Source of the DNA: Flammulina velutipes
Lineage: Eukaryota; Basidiomycota; Agaricomycetes; Agaricales; Physalacriaceae
Reading direction: 5' to 3'
DNA length: 64,000 bases
Assembly (NCBI GenBank): GCA_011800155.1
Contig: CM022378.1
Coordinates: 558,001-622,000, forward strand
Position numbers and translations under genes: made by a program. The notes under the pieces are model-generated. The model ran no database searches, was not told where the DNA came from, and was given only the letters and a program-made list of their open reading frames with translations. Position 1 is the stretch's first letter. The number at the start of each line of letters is the position of its first letter. This document shows positions 21,841 through 32,738 of this stretch, in pieces.

Positions 21841-23008
21841 TTAAACCATCCCGCTACGACACAGAATTCGGCAGAGCTCAGTGTATGCAGGCGTTCGAGG
21901 TCCCCTAACAATAAGGCAGTCCCCCCCTTGAACTCTCAACCGCCTTGCCAGGGTACCATTATCGAACTCCAGGTAGTGCAGGAAGAAAGTAATGAAAATT
22001 CCGAGAGTCTTGCTGCGGCCCGAACCTCTGTCCTCTTCAGAAATAGTGCGGTAAATCAAAAGTGCAGTCCCTATCACCTCTGGAGGAAATTGGTCGCGAG
22101 GTTGGAGTAAGAGAAGCGTATCCAATACATGGATAAGAAGGCGCAGCTGATGGGGGGAGGGGTCACTGGCTGCTTGGGAAAGAGCCGATGGGAGAGAGTG
22201 GATGATATGGACCGCGACGTGATCGACGTCTGGGAGAATCTCGGGATACCCACAGGCTTCCCGGATGATATCAGTTGTCAAGATCGCATGCGACCTCAGA
22301 TGGGGGAGAAGAAGAACGTCTCCCCACAGCGTCGCAACTCCTTGTACAATGGTACGAAGGATAGTTTCACAGTTGGAACCATAAGACCGGGACGAAAGTG
22401 AAATCATCACTTTGTCCGTGAACATCAGAGCATCGAGCCCGATGGAGAGTAGGACTTGTTGGGGAGATGCCGCACTGCATGCGGTGTGAGCGGCGTGAAG
22501 AAAGATTGGTACCCATTCTAAGAGGCGGGCGACGTTCCCAGGCTGGTCGAAGTAGGCAGGCATGGGAAACGTAGCGGGTACGTAGGCGTCCAGATTACCG
22601 ATTGCCCTCCTCTCCCGTTCGACAGCATGAGAGATGATGATGAGGAAGATTTCGATACTTTCAGCCCTCGGAAGAACGCCAGGAGGTTTCAACCGGGTGG
22701 CAATGACTTCCGCCAGGAAATCTGGTAGGCAGGTCCTACTATGGGCTCGGGGGTTGTCGCATTGTTGGCATTGCTGCCAGGGCTGTATATCCACCAGGAT
22801 GGGCTTGAGTGAGAGAACTCCATCGGGATATAGACGCTGTACATGCTGATTAGCCCGGGAAAAAAATTGAAGATGCGCGTACGTCGATGACTTCGAGCAT
22901 ATGGGCGTATGGTGGAACGAACAGCAGAGCTAGGGCAAAGCCTTCCGGAAGGTCGAATATATTTATGGGCTTTGCTTCTGGGGTGAATTGGTGAAGAGAA
23001 AAGGACTT
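21841..23008 (-). CDS. Uncharacterised helical protein (at least 376 aa)
   Basis: The 3' exon runs 22845-21841 and is joined in phase to an exon at 23008-22883 (KPINIFDLPEGFALALL...YAHMLEVID) through a short GTACGC-TCAG intron. The N-terminal exon begins after a CTAG acceptor at 23009, so at least one more 5' exon exists that I could not place. The protein is almost all alpha-helical with Leu-rich stretches (IHSLPSALSQAASD, HVLDTLLLLQP), like an armadillo/HEAT-type or other helical scaffold. WQQCQQCDNPRAHSRTC near the start could bind zinc. No family is recognised. The frame is intact. Confidence 0.6.
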
Positions 23009-23965
23009 CTAGGCTTTACGGTCATTGTCACAGAATCTGGATCGGAACCTATCACATTTGGCAATCACCCGGCGCTAGTGAGAAGGACAGTGCACAATAT
23101 CATCCCGCCATTCCCTTCTCAAAGATTCTACCCAACGGTCAGAGTAGTTAAACCTTGTGGTTCTAAAATTGCGGTTTCTAGGTGGAGAAACCACCAATCG
23201 CCACTGAGCAGACCACCAGTACATGTACATCGCCAGTGCGTTTTTTTATAGCAACGTGGCATCGATGAGATACAGATCTGTTCGGTTATTATCGATATTT
23301 AGTGATAGTCAATTAAGTATACGTTCTGAAAGGAGAATATTAGCATGTACCGGGCGGCTTCCCGTCGCCTACCCTTGGGACTTTCAAGAGCGCAAGTATG
23401 ATGGTATGTGGTACCGTCTGAGTCGTAGCTGCCATACCCACGCCTATCCCTGACATATCTGGGTCCGATATTTGCAACAGCGTAGTGCACGAGCCGTAGG
23501 CACGACCCTTACCGCACAGAATAGATTACAACGCTAGAATGCACGCCAATACGCCGTGCCGGCATGCCCCGTGTACCTATATCGGTATCACACAGTAAGT
23601 GGTCGTTCTCGTCCGGTGGAATTACAGTATGGTTAGATAGGATAAGCTCCTTGGTGCATGTCAAATAATATACTTGTGGCGGCATGAAATCTCGACATGA
23701 ATGTCCTCTAGCACTACCAAAGGGGCATTAGCCGGCGAGCACAGCGCGCTACGACGTTCTACAACTACCTCTTGACGATTGCACCGTATCCAGGCCAGTC
23801 GTCGACGTCGGAGAGTACCGAGCGATCGGGACGCGGCACAGGGCTCAGAGCGATACGCCGCCTGTGAACTATACCGTAGCATTGTATTCATGGTGCTACT
23901 CCTACCACAATCCACATCCTCCAACTTTCCCTTGACGAATCGGTACTGATACCCATCTCAGTAAA
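23009..23965. other. No gene resolved
   Basis: Should contain the 5' exon(s) and promoter of the helical protein gene on the minus strand. No other supported feature. Confidence 0.35.
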
Positions 23966-24250
23966 TTGGCAGACCTAGCAAGAGACTACCACTGCGCCGC
24001 GATTCACACGCGGACCGTCCGTATGGCTTTGGCGCACAGGCTGCGTGTTGACGGCGAGTGTCTCCTAAACGTTTCAAAATCTCCCAACCATGCGCTTTTT
24101 GTCCCAAGGCTGCACCAGTATAAGAAGAGAAACTGCCTGAGCGTTAACCAACTCGCCCTACGCCCTCCTCAATCTTGAGACATGGTACGACAATGACGAT
24201 TTGCGTCAATCCCTATCGCTTACTGGTCTTAGGATATTATCATCAAGTCG

Positions 24251-25218
24251 GTGGGACAAGCTCAAGACGCTTTGAATGCCTTGGAAAACGACCCAGAGAT
24301 GGCCAGACCCACTAGTCTCAGCGTCATCTTATTATCCCGGCCTAGCTATCTGGGCAAGCATGGCGTACGCGTCCTTTGGAAACTTTTATCAGCCTGCGCT
24401 CCGACTCTTCATATTTTATTACTGCAATTCAGAACCCGCCGAGGAACACGACTGGACGTTCGTAGTCTGCACTTCCCTTCTTTGACGACCTTGGTCACGA
24501 ATTTACCTCACGGCGCAGTCCGACGTTTATTCGTCAATGGTGCACTGTCGATGTTACAAGAACTCGTTCTCGGGTCGTGCGGCGGCCGCCGATGCGGGTT
24601 TGCCGACCTCCGTCCACAAGTGTGCAGGATTTCGAGGATCTCTGCACCGGCCCTTTGCGCAGCATATGGAGCTGCAGCTCTGCAGGCTCGAACAGTCGAG
24701 CTGGTAGGAGACGACAGCTGCAGGCAGAGGCGTGGAGCTCTCCATGTTCTCGGAGAGAACACGTCGTCAACAGTCCGAAACTTGAGCGTGGAATACTCCC
24801 GCGGCGACTCTAGAATTCTGAGACACCTACTAGTAGGTGCCGGTAATATTGTTACGTCGTTGCGGGAGCTGCGTCTGGTGGAACGTCACTCTGAGTCTGC
24901 GGTACGTGGAGTCTTGCTTATCTAGTCTTGCAACTGATTGGAGACTTATAGCAGGACCCGGATACTACCTGGGATCCCAAGAGGGGTTATCCTTGGAGCA
25001 GGCTCAGTAATTGGCGCAGTGAACTCAGAGCCCTGAGAGAGGTGCGGACATTGACTTTGATTGTTCTCAATGAGGTCACCCAACATGAGACTTTTGCGCT
25101 CCAGGCGGCGAGCTGGACAGAACTGAGAGACTACAACGCGCGAAGGATAGCTCTGGAAAGCGTACATATTTATGAAGACGTAGAAACCTATGTAACAACC
25201 TTCCGCAGAACGTGGTAG
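24251..25218 (+). CDS. LRR/F-box-like protein
   Basis: Exons 24251-24901 and 24952-25218 join in phase 0 through a 50-nt GTACGT-ATAG intron, giving 305 residues. The protein has irregular Leu-rich beta/alpha units (LTTLVTNLPHGAVRRLFVNG, ALSMLQELVLGSCGG, SLRELRLVERHSES, VRTLTLIVLNEV), the pattern of the highly expanded F-box/LRR families of mushrooms. Upstream (23966-24170) LADLARDYHCAAIHTRTVRM and NVSKSPNHALFVPRLHQY look like the missing F-box end, but I could not join the frames, so the 5' part may be broken. The role would be substrate binding for an SCF ubiquitin ligase, by family only. Confidence 0.5.
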
Positions 25219-25432
25219 TCTAGCTGCCAATCCCAACATATTTAAACTTAGGAGGTGCGCGCACGACAGAAGAGAATTATTGATGCACGTCCAGGGAGAA
25301 GCTTCACACCTTATTGAGTAGAGGTATGATTGAGCCTTAACACTTGTGCCACGGCCTGGAGCTGGGAGATGACCACGTGTAGTATTATACGAACCGTGGC
25401 GTAGCTACAGGTAACTGCCAGTATAGATGTAT

Positions 25433-27928
25433 TTATTTCTTGATAAGCTGACCAAAACGTCCGGCCCCTCCTTGTCTAGAACCTTGTACCCTATCCTTGT
25501 AGATCAAGTTCAACACTGCAATATATCCCTCGTCGGAGGTTATGACTAGGTCGCGATCATCCACGACCAGCTCAGTATCAGTGGCCATATCCGACCTACC
25601 CGTTCGCGGGAAAACTTCGAAAACCTTCCATCTTAAATCGCCAGCCAAAGAGTAGCACATCTGAATAGGGCGCACAAATAGGCCTTGGTGCGGGCCTCGG
25701 AAAATGAACCATCTCTTAGTAGTATCAGCTCGCCTCCCAGGATGTCGAGGGCTGAGCGAGTTAGGATCAACGGCACGTTTTTTTACTACTTTCCGGCCCT
25801 TTTCTAGCGTTACGCGGTGGCACTCGACCTTGCCGTCGGGACTAAGAATTTGTCGGATTACCGAGACTTCAGGCCTGGCCGACGTGGTGTGGGAGGGTAT
25901 GGTTTCAAAGTCTACCTCGCCCAACTTGGGATGCAGGCACCACATCCCGGTGAAGGGAGGGTCATGAGAGATTCGGTCGTCTTCGTCTACGGTCCACACT
26001 GCGTCAACCGGCGAGCCATCCGTGAGAGGGTGATTGGGCGTTTGAGGGGGAGAGAAAGATTCTGGAGGCTCTGGAGGCTCAGAGGGTCGGTAAAAGTAAG
26101 TCCTCGCGATTTCGGCGCCGAGATACGTCGGATTACCCCCAAAACCATCCTCCATCTGACGGTGAGTGAGGGGTACAGCAACTCGTAGCGGCCAATGCGA
26201 ACTGAAGACGACATAAGGTTTCGAGGGGACTCAAGTGCAGGAGGGATGTACCCACTTTTCGTCTTCAATTTCATCGTATTCCACTACGATCTCCGTAGCT
26301 CCTTTACCATACAAAGACACCCGAATTCTAATCCCGCTGGGAGTTGACTGATTGATAAGAACGTCGACCACATTCGCTCGGCGACCGCGGTAAGGGCCCC
26401 AGATAATCACCACATTTCTATGAAGCCATGGCGTTCTGCCCGTATCGTGCAAGGCCAGCGACGAAAGCTCGGGTTTGAGTTGAGAGAATGTACTGAGTCT
26501 GGTGTTCATTTCATCGTAACGCGATGCGAGCGGGTTGGGATGATGCAGGGGACCCACTTCAATGACGATTAGACGGCACGAGTTCTTGTCCACCAAAATG
26601 GGCTGCGGAGCAAAAATCAACGACAGTCAACCTCATTGAATAAATTTGCTCACTTCCCTTCCAATCCAGCTACCCGCTGAAAAGGTGCAGAATACTTCCA
26701 TGGCTCTCAAATGGTGCCTCCTGCGAGCTATAGTAGGGTCGGGATTTACCTGCGCACCATCCGCAGCCTCAGACCAATCCCACCGCGTAACCCACCCCCG
26801 GGCTACCTTAGAGTCTGGTGATACGACCTCGACGTAGTCACCGACATCGAAGAACTTGACCACCTGACTCAAAGGTATGGTCATTTGCGTGCCATTATTA
26901 CCTTCAACAAGGAACACATCCGAATTTTGGCCAACTATACGCCCAATCTCGTGGGTGATTGGGTCCATGACACGGTCACCTTCCTCAAAGATCCAATTAG
27001 CAGGTAATGGGAGAGTAAGAATATTGATGTGTCTGTTGACAGACGCGAGAAAGAGTTGGCGATGACGCGGATGTATCGAAAGCGCTCGACAGAGGCGATT
27101 GGCGCGGTAAGTCACCAATTCCAAATCAGCATCGAATGTACCACCAGGGCAGTGCCCGATGAGGAACGCGTTGTCCAATATTGAAGGTTCTGGCCGAGCC
27201 AGACGGTTGTGATCATAGGAGTTAGTGTGCTCTGGATCTGCGTCGCTAAACATGTCATCGTGTTCAGAAATGCGAGGCAACACGAGGACATCGGCCCACA
27301 ACCCATCTCGTACCACATAGCCTACATCACCATGATAGCGGCCACCACGAAGAGTTACCCAACGACCTGACAAAGGTAAACGTCTGCGATGGCGAATCGC
27401 AGCTAGTTTTTCATCGGGATCAACTATGGCGTGGTAAGAGTTGAAGTAAACGGTGGGATGTGAGAGAATGAGAGCTCTGAATGGCTCCATATTGGCGTGA
27501 CCACTGAGGATGTAAAAGGCACTGCCATTGGATCCGTCCAAAGAAGGCCAAACGTCCTGAATTTCGTGTTGCGGTGCAGCTTCTTGCTGTAATCGTTCGC
27601 TTACAATACGCTCCATACCGGTCTATATAAAGCTCACTTAAGAGGTTAATGATATGGACATCGAAGAGTATACCTGGCATGGAAATCGAACCAAAAATGA
27701 GGTCTGCGCCACAAATAGGGATGCGAAAAGGTCTCGGGAGAAAAAGAGCTGGTCTTCGTCGATGGACTCGGAGTTGAAAGCAGAGTTCCAGTCTGGAGAA
27801 GTGTATTTGTCGAATAGTGATTGCACTGCGTCTGAAAATGCGTGTCGTGGGGGGTTATATGGCGCAGAACGTGGCTCAAGAGCCTTGGAAGAACCGTCAT
27901 CATCTACGCAAGAAGCAATCACTAGCAT
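25433..27928 (-). CDS. Spt5-like protein with NGN-like region and KOW repeats
   Basis: Exons 27928-27674, 27622-26654, 26602-26256 and 26201-25433 join in phase into 779 residues; introns 51, 51, 54 nt. After an acidic/aromatic leader comes an NGN-like region (QDVWPSLDG...SAFYILSGHANMEPFRALI). Then come KOW-type segments: GRWVTLRGGRYHGDVGYV, GDRVMDPITHEIGRIVG, VGDYVEVVSPDSKVARGWVT, VVIIWGPYRGRRANVVDV and KRWFIFRGPHQGLFVRPI. The middle of the third region, LTHRQMEDGFGGNPTYLG, is a linker. True Spt5 (DSIF subunit) is longer, with an acidic N-terminus and CTR repeats that are absent here, so this is a divergent paralogue; such expanded KOW families occur in Agaricomycetes. A nuclear RNA polymerase II-associated role is inference. 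Frame intact. Confidence 0.75.
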
Positions 27929-28825
27929 GAGTGAAAGTGATTAATTTAAGCCTAGCCAACTTGCCATAGTGGTCGCTACCGAACTCCAGGTCACCATCAC
28001 CCTCAGACTCAGCCTCGATATCTAGGAAGTCGCGAGTCCTGGGCATCGGAAGCAAAAAGCAAACTCTACGTCATTGTTTGGTTCTTCAAACGGAAGACCA
28101 AATTTCCGGGTGTATCCGACGGCCTTGATCCTGGCGGCGCGCCCAGTCGGTGAACGTTGAAACACTTGGGGCGTGGTGTTCAAGACTTTCCTTTACAATG
28201 GGTTATTGAACCACTCAACAGGTGATGTACCGTCATACACCTGATGTCGACGTACATAGATAACTCCAGAGGCTGACTCAGTGGCCCATTTCTTATAGCC
28301 TCAGTGCTGCATGGCAAGATAAAATTCATATCGTTATGGCCTTGTACCATACATAGTTACCTTGGTGTATGTATGGGATACTGTACAGCTAGTAGAATAC
28401 AGCTGCGATCGGTGACTCAGTAATATGCTCCCGGGAAAAGTCAAGGTCAGCGATTTTAGTGCGCGTACAGGTCAAGCCAAAACTTGCGTTCGAGCGACAG
28501 AGCTGGCCTCGCGAAAAACGTGTCCTCAACTTGCCATAAAGTTAAGACGAATCGTACTTTTACTTACTTACAGGCCAAAACGCACGACGAAGGCGAAGAC
28601 GACGTTCGCGGTGTAATCGTGGACCAAACTGTCACATTCAGGCGACCGATATGCCCGTCCAGAGCCTTTGCCAGGCGCATCTAAAGACGGCCGCAAGGCC
28701 ACAGACACACCGTGAGCATAGGCAGGCGTTCCAAATCGTGACCCGTGGTTAGCGTGGGAGAACGGAGTTCAAAATTATTTAATCTCAGAAAATCTGCACG
28801 CCACGAACTACAACCCGCCTTGACC
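27929..28825. other. Intergenic
   Basis: Head-to-head spacer between the Spt5-like gene (minus) and the chromodomain gene (plus). No other supported feature. Confidence 0.4.
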
Positions 28826-29530
28826 ATGCCCAGGACGCAGAAGCGAAAGCAGAAGCGAACACCGAAGCAGAAAGAAGAAACATACGAAGTTCGTAAGTAT
28901 CTGCACTCACGTCAACTGGGCTCGCATTGAATAAGCGAAGAAGCGATCAAGGCAGTAAGAAAACGTAGAGAAGCGAACGGCCCGGTAGTTCCAGTGTCTG
29001 CCATGTCAGGCCAGATCGTTTATCGAATGACAGGAGTTTCTAGTTAAATGGTGGAGCTACGATTCAGGATTCGATTCGTAAGTTGCCAGCCATCTCACCT
29101 TGGAGCACCATTTCTTCTATCTCGCGTAGATGGGAACCAGAAGACTGTCTCGATTGTAAAAAAATGCTGCAGATGATGTGGAAGCAGCTCAAGAAAGAAA
29201 CACGTAAAACTTGCGAAAATTTCAAAGAAGAAACTGAGACGACCTACCTATCCCAAGATGCCATAGGTATGTGCTTGATTTACTATCGACAACCGCATGT
29301 TGCGAACAATTACAGCCGAGCAAACACAATATTTTATTCAAACGTGGGGGAAGGTAGGTAAATCAGGGAGAATAGTTTGGCAGCACACTAACCACTCTCA
29401 GGCGGCTGGGGAGCAGGACGCAAGAAAGAAGAAGATCAGCAAGAAGAAGGATATTGGCAAGAAGAAGGATATTAGCAAGAAGAAGGATAGCGACGAAAAG
29501 GACGGCGGCAAGAAGGTGCAGGTCGTCTAG
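28826..29530 (+). CDS. Small chromodomain protein with Lys-rich tail
   Basis: Six small exons (28826-28892, 28941-28993, 29034-29077, 29130-29266, 29316-29353, 29402-29530) join in phase into 155 residues; introns 40-52 nt. After a basic N-terminus (KRKQKRTPKQKEE) the sequence runs TYEV...RREANGPVVP-EFLVKWWSYDSGFDSW-EPEDCL, the chromodomain core with aromatic residues Tyr, Trp and Trp in place for methyl-lysine binding. A C-terminal helix and a Lys-rich tail with KKKD(I)(G/S) repeats follow. It lacks a chromo-shadow domain, so it is not a full HP1. It could read histone methylation, or be a detached chromodomain from a chromovirus-type retroelement, though no integrase is nearby. Confidence 0.7.
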
Positions 29531-31420
29531 CGTTTCTTTGCTGTGTATGCTTACGTATACTTCAAGGCTCAATTGGGGGACCAACCGGTTACCTCGCAGT
29601 ACTTGGACTTGACGCGGGAACTATCTCCCTTGACGGAGATATCTGATAGTGATTATGAAGGGGATGCGACCTAAATTGACCCACCTCGACTTTTGGCAGG
29701 TGGCATGTGTATTTCAATCTTTAGTATGCATCGCCTCTTCCCAACCCAACTGAAGTACAGATCGCAAATACATACTTCACACATTTATACCTTACACGTC
29801 GCATTTCCCACTCCCTCTCGTACTGTTTCATGAAGCTCAAATAGAAATAGCTATTATCAGGCGCTCTCAGTTATGCAAACATTTCGGTCTCGCTATACAA
29901 AAGCACGCAGAGTTTGTATAGAGAAAGGATACGGACTCGGACGAGCAAAGTCAGCGAGAGGTAATACACCACAAAAATTGTTGCCTGTGGGCATAGTAAG
30001 GCCTTCTGTGCGCAGGTGAACGGCAATGGAATTGCCAGTGAGGGCAAGCAGAGTACGTGGGACGCAGTCGAATGGTCTTCGTCCAGAGATTGGCGAGCGA
30101 ATGTATAGGCGTCGATGTGGCTGGACTGTCACTGGAATACAGGTATCGAATGAACGTTACATAGATTTCTTGCTCATGCACCTGGGGCGGGCCCTCTGCC
30201 CGTGTGGTCTCCACTGAGATCAACCTCGAAGGCCGGCGGTCTTGACTGAAGCCTGTCGTGGGCGGCATGAGGCATTCGACACCATGCTCTGTTAGAATAT
30301 GTAGCTTTCGCTGTGCATTCATCAGTTGAGGGTCATGACGAATCAGAGGCTACTCACAAGCTTCCACGGTCTTCCGCCTTAGTAGCTGCTTGTCGTCCTC
30401 CTTCTTTCATCATCACTCTTGTTGCTTTGACTCCGTGCTCGTGTAGTCAGTTCTGTTCGAGCAACTCGACAACCTCTGCCTGTCAGAATGCAAATAATTA
30501 GACGGAGACAGAGGCAAAAGACTTGGCATACGTTGGGATATGTCGACTCGCTGGAGTTTTTCGTCGTCTTCGGATTCCGAGCACTCTTGCATCAGCGCTC
30601 AGAGTGTAAAGTCGTCGGCTTTTGAACTGGTACCCAGTGGTCTGGTGGCCTCGGGTTCGTCAAATCCTAGCGACAGCATCAGGTGGTGTACCGGTCGTTA
30701 CCACATCGATAAACCTCGCAGTAATAGCATCGACATAGTGGTAAGCAATACTCAAGAGTGCGTCAATAGGTCGACAGTGGGTGAGCGTAAAACATTACGT
30801 AAGCCGATTTTGTGCCGATGAGTCAGTTAGTTCTGGACCGAGGTCTCGACGAGGTTGCGGGTTCGATCGGGGTGCAACCCTTATTAGCATGTTGGAGGCC
30901 ACCCGCAGTCTGTGCTGCAATTAGGCGCCTTGTTAGACATAAATATCTAGAACTCATGTTATTGATGCATTCACGCCGGCGGACATCTTCGAGCTTGAAG
31001 GGTGGCACATTTACAGCCTTTTCCGTGAACACGCCGATTTTTTTTCATCGGACCGAAATCACCGGGCATGTGATGTGACAGCGATAAGCGCCTGTGCGCA
31101 GCTCTGTGCGCGTCTTGTCTCAAGGCCGCGAGGGTGCCTCATTCTCAGTATCGTAACATCCAGTGTCTAGACGGTCTGAACACGTCACCGGTATATAGCT
31201 TTCTTCAAGTCGACGGATACAACAGGCATGATGAAGGTTAAGATAAGACAGATAGGCGCCACGCTATGTTACATCACGCTGCCAAATGGGGCCCGGAATT
31301 CACGGTCCAATGTTGTAGAAAGATCGGTGTGTTCACGGAATTATGCAAAAGGCTGTAGAGAGAATTATAAAATCTACGTACTATGAACTACGCAAACGAT
31401 GCCCAACACGAACGATATTA
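29531..31420. other. Gene-poor spacer
   Basis: No splice-consistent gene. The stretch 30420-30600 resembles 41280-41470 (see findings), suggesting a decayed duplicate of a small gene on the minus strand. Confidence 0.35.
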
Positions 31421-31753
31421 TAGGGATGCTCAATTATTCGGGCTGCGTTCGTTCGTTTGGTTGATTCAGCAATTTGATTTAGAAAATTTCCTAGTTTAGC
31501 AGGTAGCATTTAAAGTCCGCTCAGGTCTTGGGAGTCGTTACTCTTCATGATTGTTTTCACTGAACACATTTGTTCTACACTTATCAAAGACATCTGCGGC
31601 ATTTCTTCAACGATACTGTTACTTATGCATGAGGGAACACACGTCGACTGCAATCAGGCTGATTTGATCAATGCACCAAACTAGGAAATTTTTTAAATCA
31701 AATTGCCAATTGAACTAACCAAACGAACGCAACTGAATAATTGAGCATCCCTA
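31421..31753. mobile_element. MITE, 333 bp, TA target duplication
   Basis: The ends begin TAGGGATGCTCAATTATTC in inverted orientation, and the inverted arms extend about 76 bp each (31421-31497 and 31678-31753) with only small indels. The element is bounded by TA on both sides (31419-31420 and 31754-31755), as expected for Tc1/mariner-type insertion. The core of about 180 bp has no coding potential, so it depends on a transposase elsewhere. It lies at the 3' end of the membrane protein gene on the minus strand. Confidence 0.85.
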
Positions 31754-32738
31754 TACTCCAATAGATAAAATTGCTAAAATAGGTTATGACTTGGCGGATA
31801 ACCTCCCTGAAGATACGGCGCCTCGTAGAAGCTCGGATACGATACTATGACATGATTAAGATAAGACAAGTGTTAGCATGAACAAGAACCGTACCTTGAA
31901 CGTGACCAAGGCGCTCCTTGTCCCCCCGCATAAGTTACGGGCGAAGGTTAGATACATACTAGTGGGGAGCTTATGAACCTTGCCACGATGCCATTGCCCA
32001 GGCTTGGCATAGCCTTCTCGTCCTGTCGACCACCGTAGGTAGTTTTCCATCTCACTGGCGCTGGTAAGCAAGCTAGTTGCTTTCGCACAGATAGGCTCGA
32101 CAAAATCAGTGCGGTATTGAGCCGTCTGGTTGAATATCTGCATCGTGGTGGCAAATTCGGGCGTGCTGCCCGGCTGGTCGTGGGGGGCGGCCAGATCCAT
32201 CGCGAGGCTCAAGCCGTCCTCCAACATGGAATCGGACATGCGCCCCAGCTTTTCTGTCTTCAAATATTAGTGAGATACTGGGTAATGTCTAAATCGGTCG
32301 ATTAAGCTTACCAACCGTAGTATCAACTCGTTGCCTTCATGCACTATCTGGGGGAGGTCGACGGAAATGAGGGCTGTCGAGTTATCGTAGATGGACAACG
32401 CCAGTGCGCCCAATCTCGGAAGCTCAGGCTCCAAAACTTCGGCGAATTCTAGGACAAGCGCTGTCCCAGATGACTCGGCGCTGACGGCACTAGTGAGGGT
32501 CGAGAGAGTCAGACCAAGCTCGTACGTAGCTAAGCTGCACCAAATATTAGATTCAGTGTTAAGTGACAATCAAGTTCCCTCACCGCATCTCAGCCACCGA
32601 GGCTCTCGAAAGGGCGAGATCAAGCATTGGCAGTGACAGGCTGAGGAAGATGAGGAACCAAATATATGGTGCGGTGGATGCGCCGTTATCGTCGTGGCGG
32701 TACTGATAGTTGCGGTTGGGGCGAATTCTGTAGCACAT
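31698..32738 (-). CDS. Single-pass membrane protein with helical cytosolic domain; 3' end from MITE
   Basis: Exons 32738-32584, 32534-32312, 32257-31895 and 31844-31698 join in phase into 295 residues; introns 49-54 nt. A short basic head is followed by one transmembrane helix (PYIWFLIFLSLSLPML), then Leu/Ser-rich amphipathic helices (LATYELGLTLSTL, PELPRLGALALSIYDN, SDSMLEDGLSLAMDL). The last exon reads into the MITE, which provides about 18 codons and the stop. Without splicing the third intron the protein would stop at 31856 instead. The family is unrecognised; only the topology is clear. Confidence 0.6.

Noticed and set aside
30840..30890. B-box-like GGGTTCGATCGG on the plus strand
   Set aside because: No matching A box, no terminator, stems do not pair.
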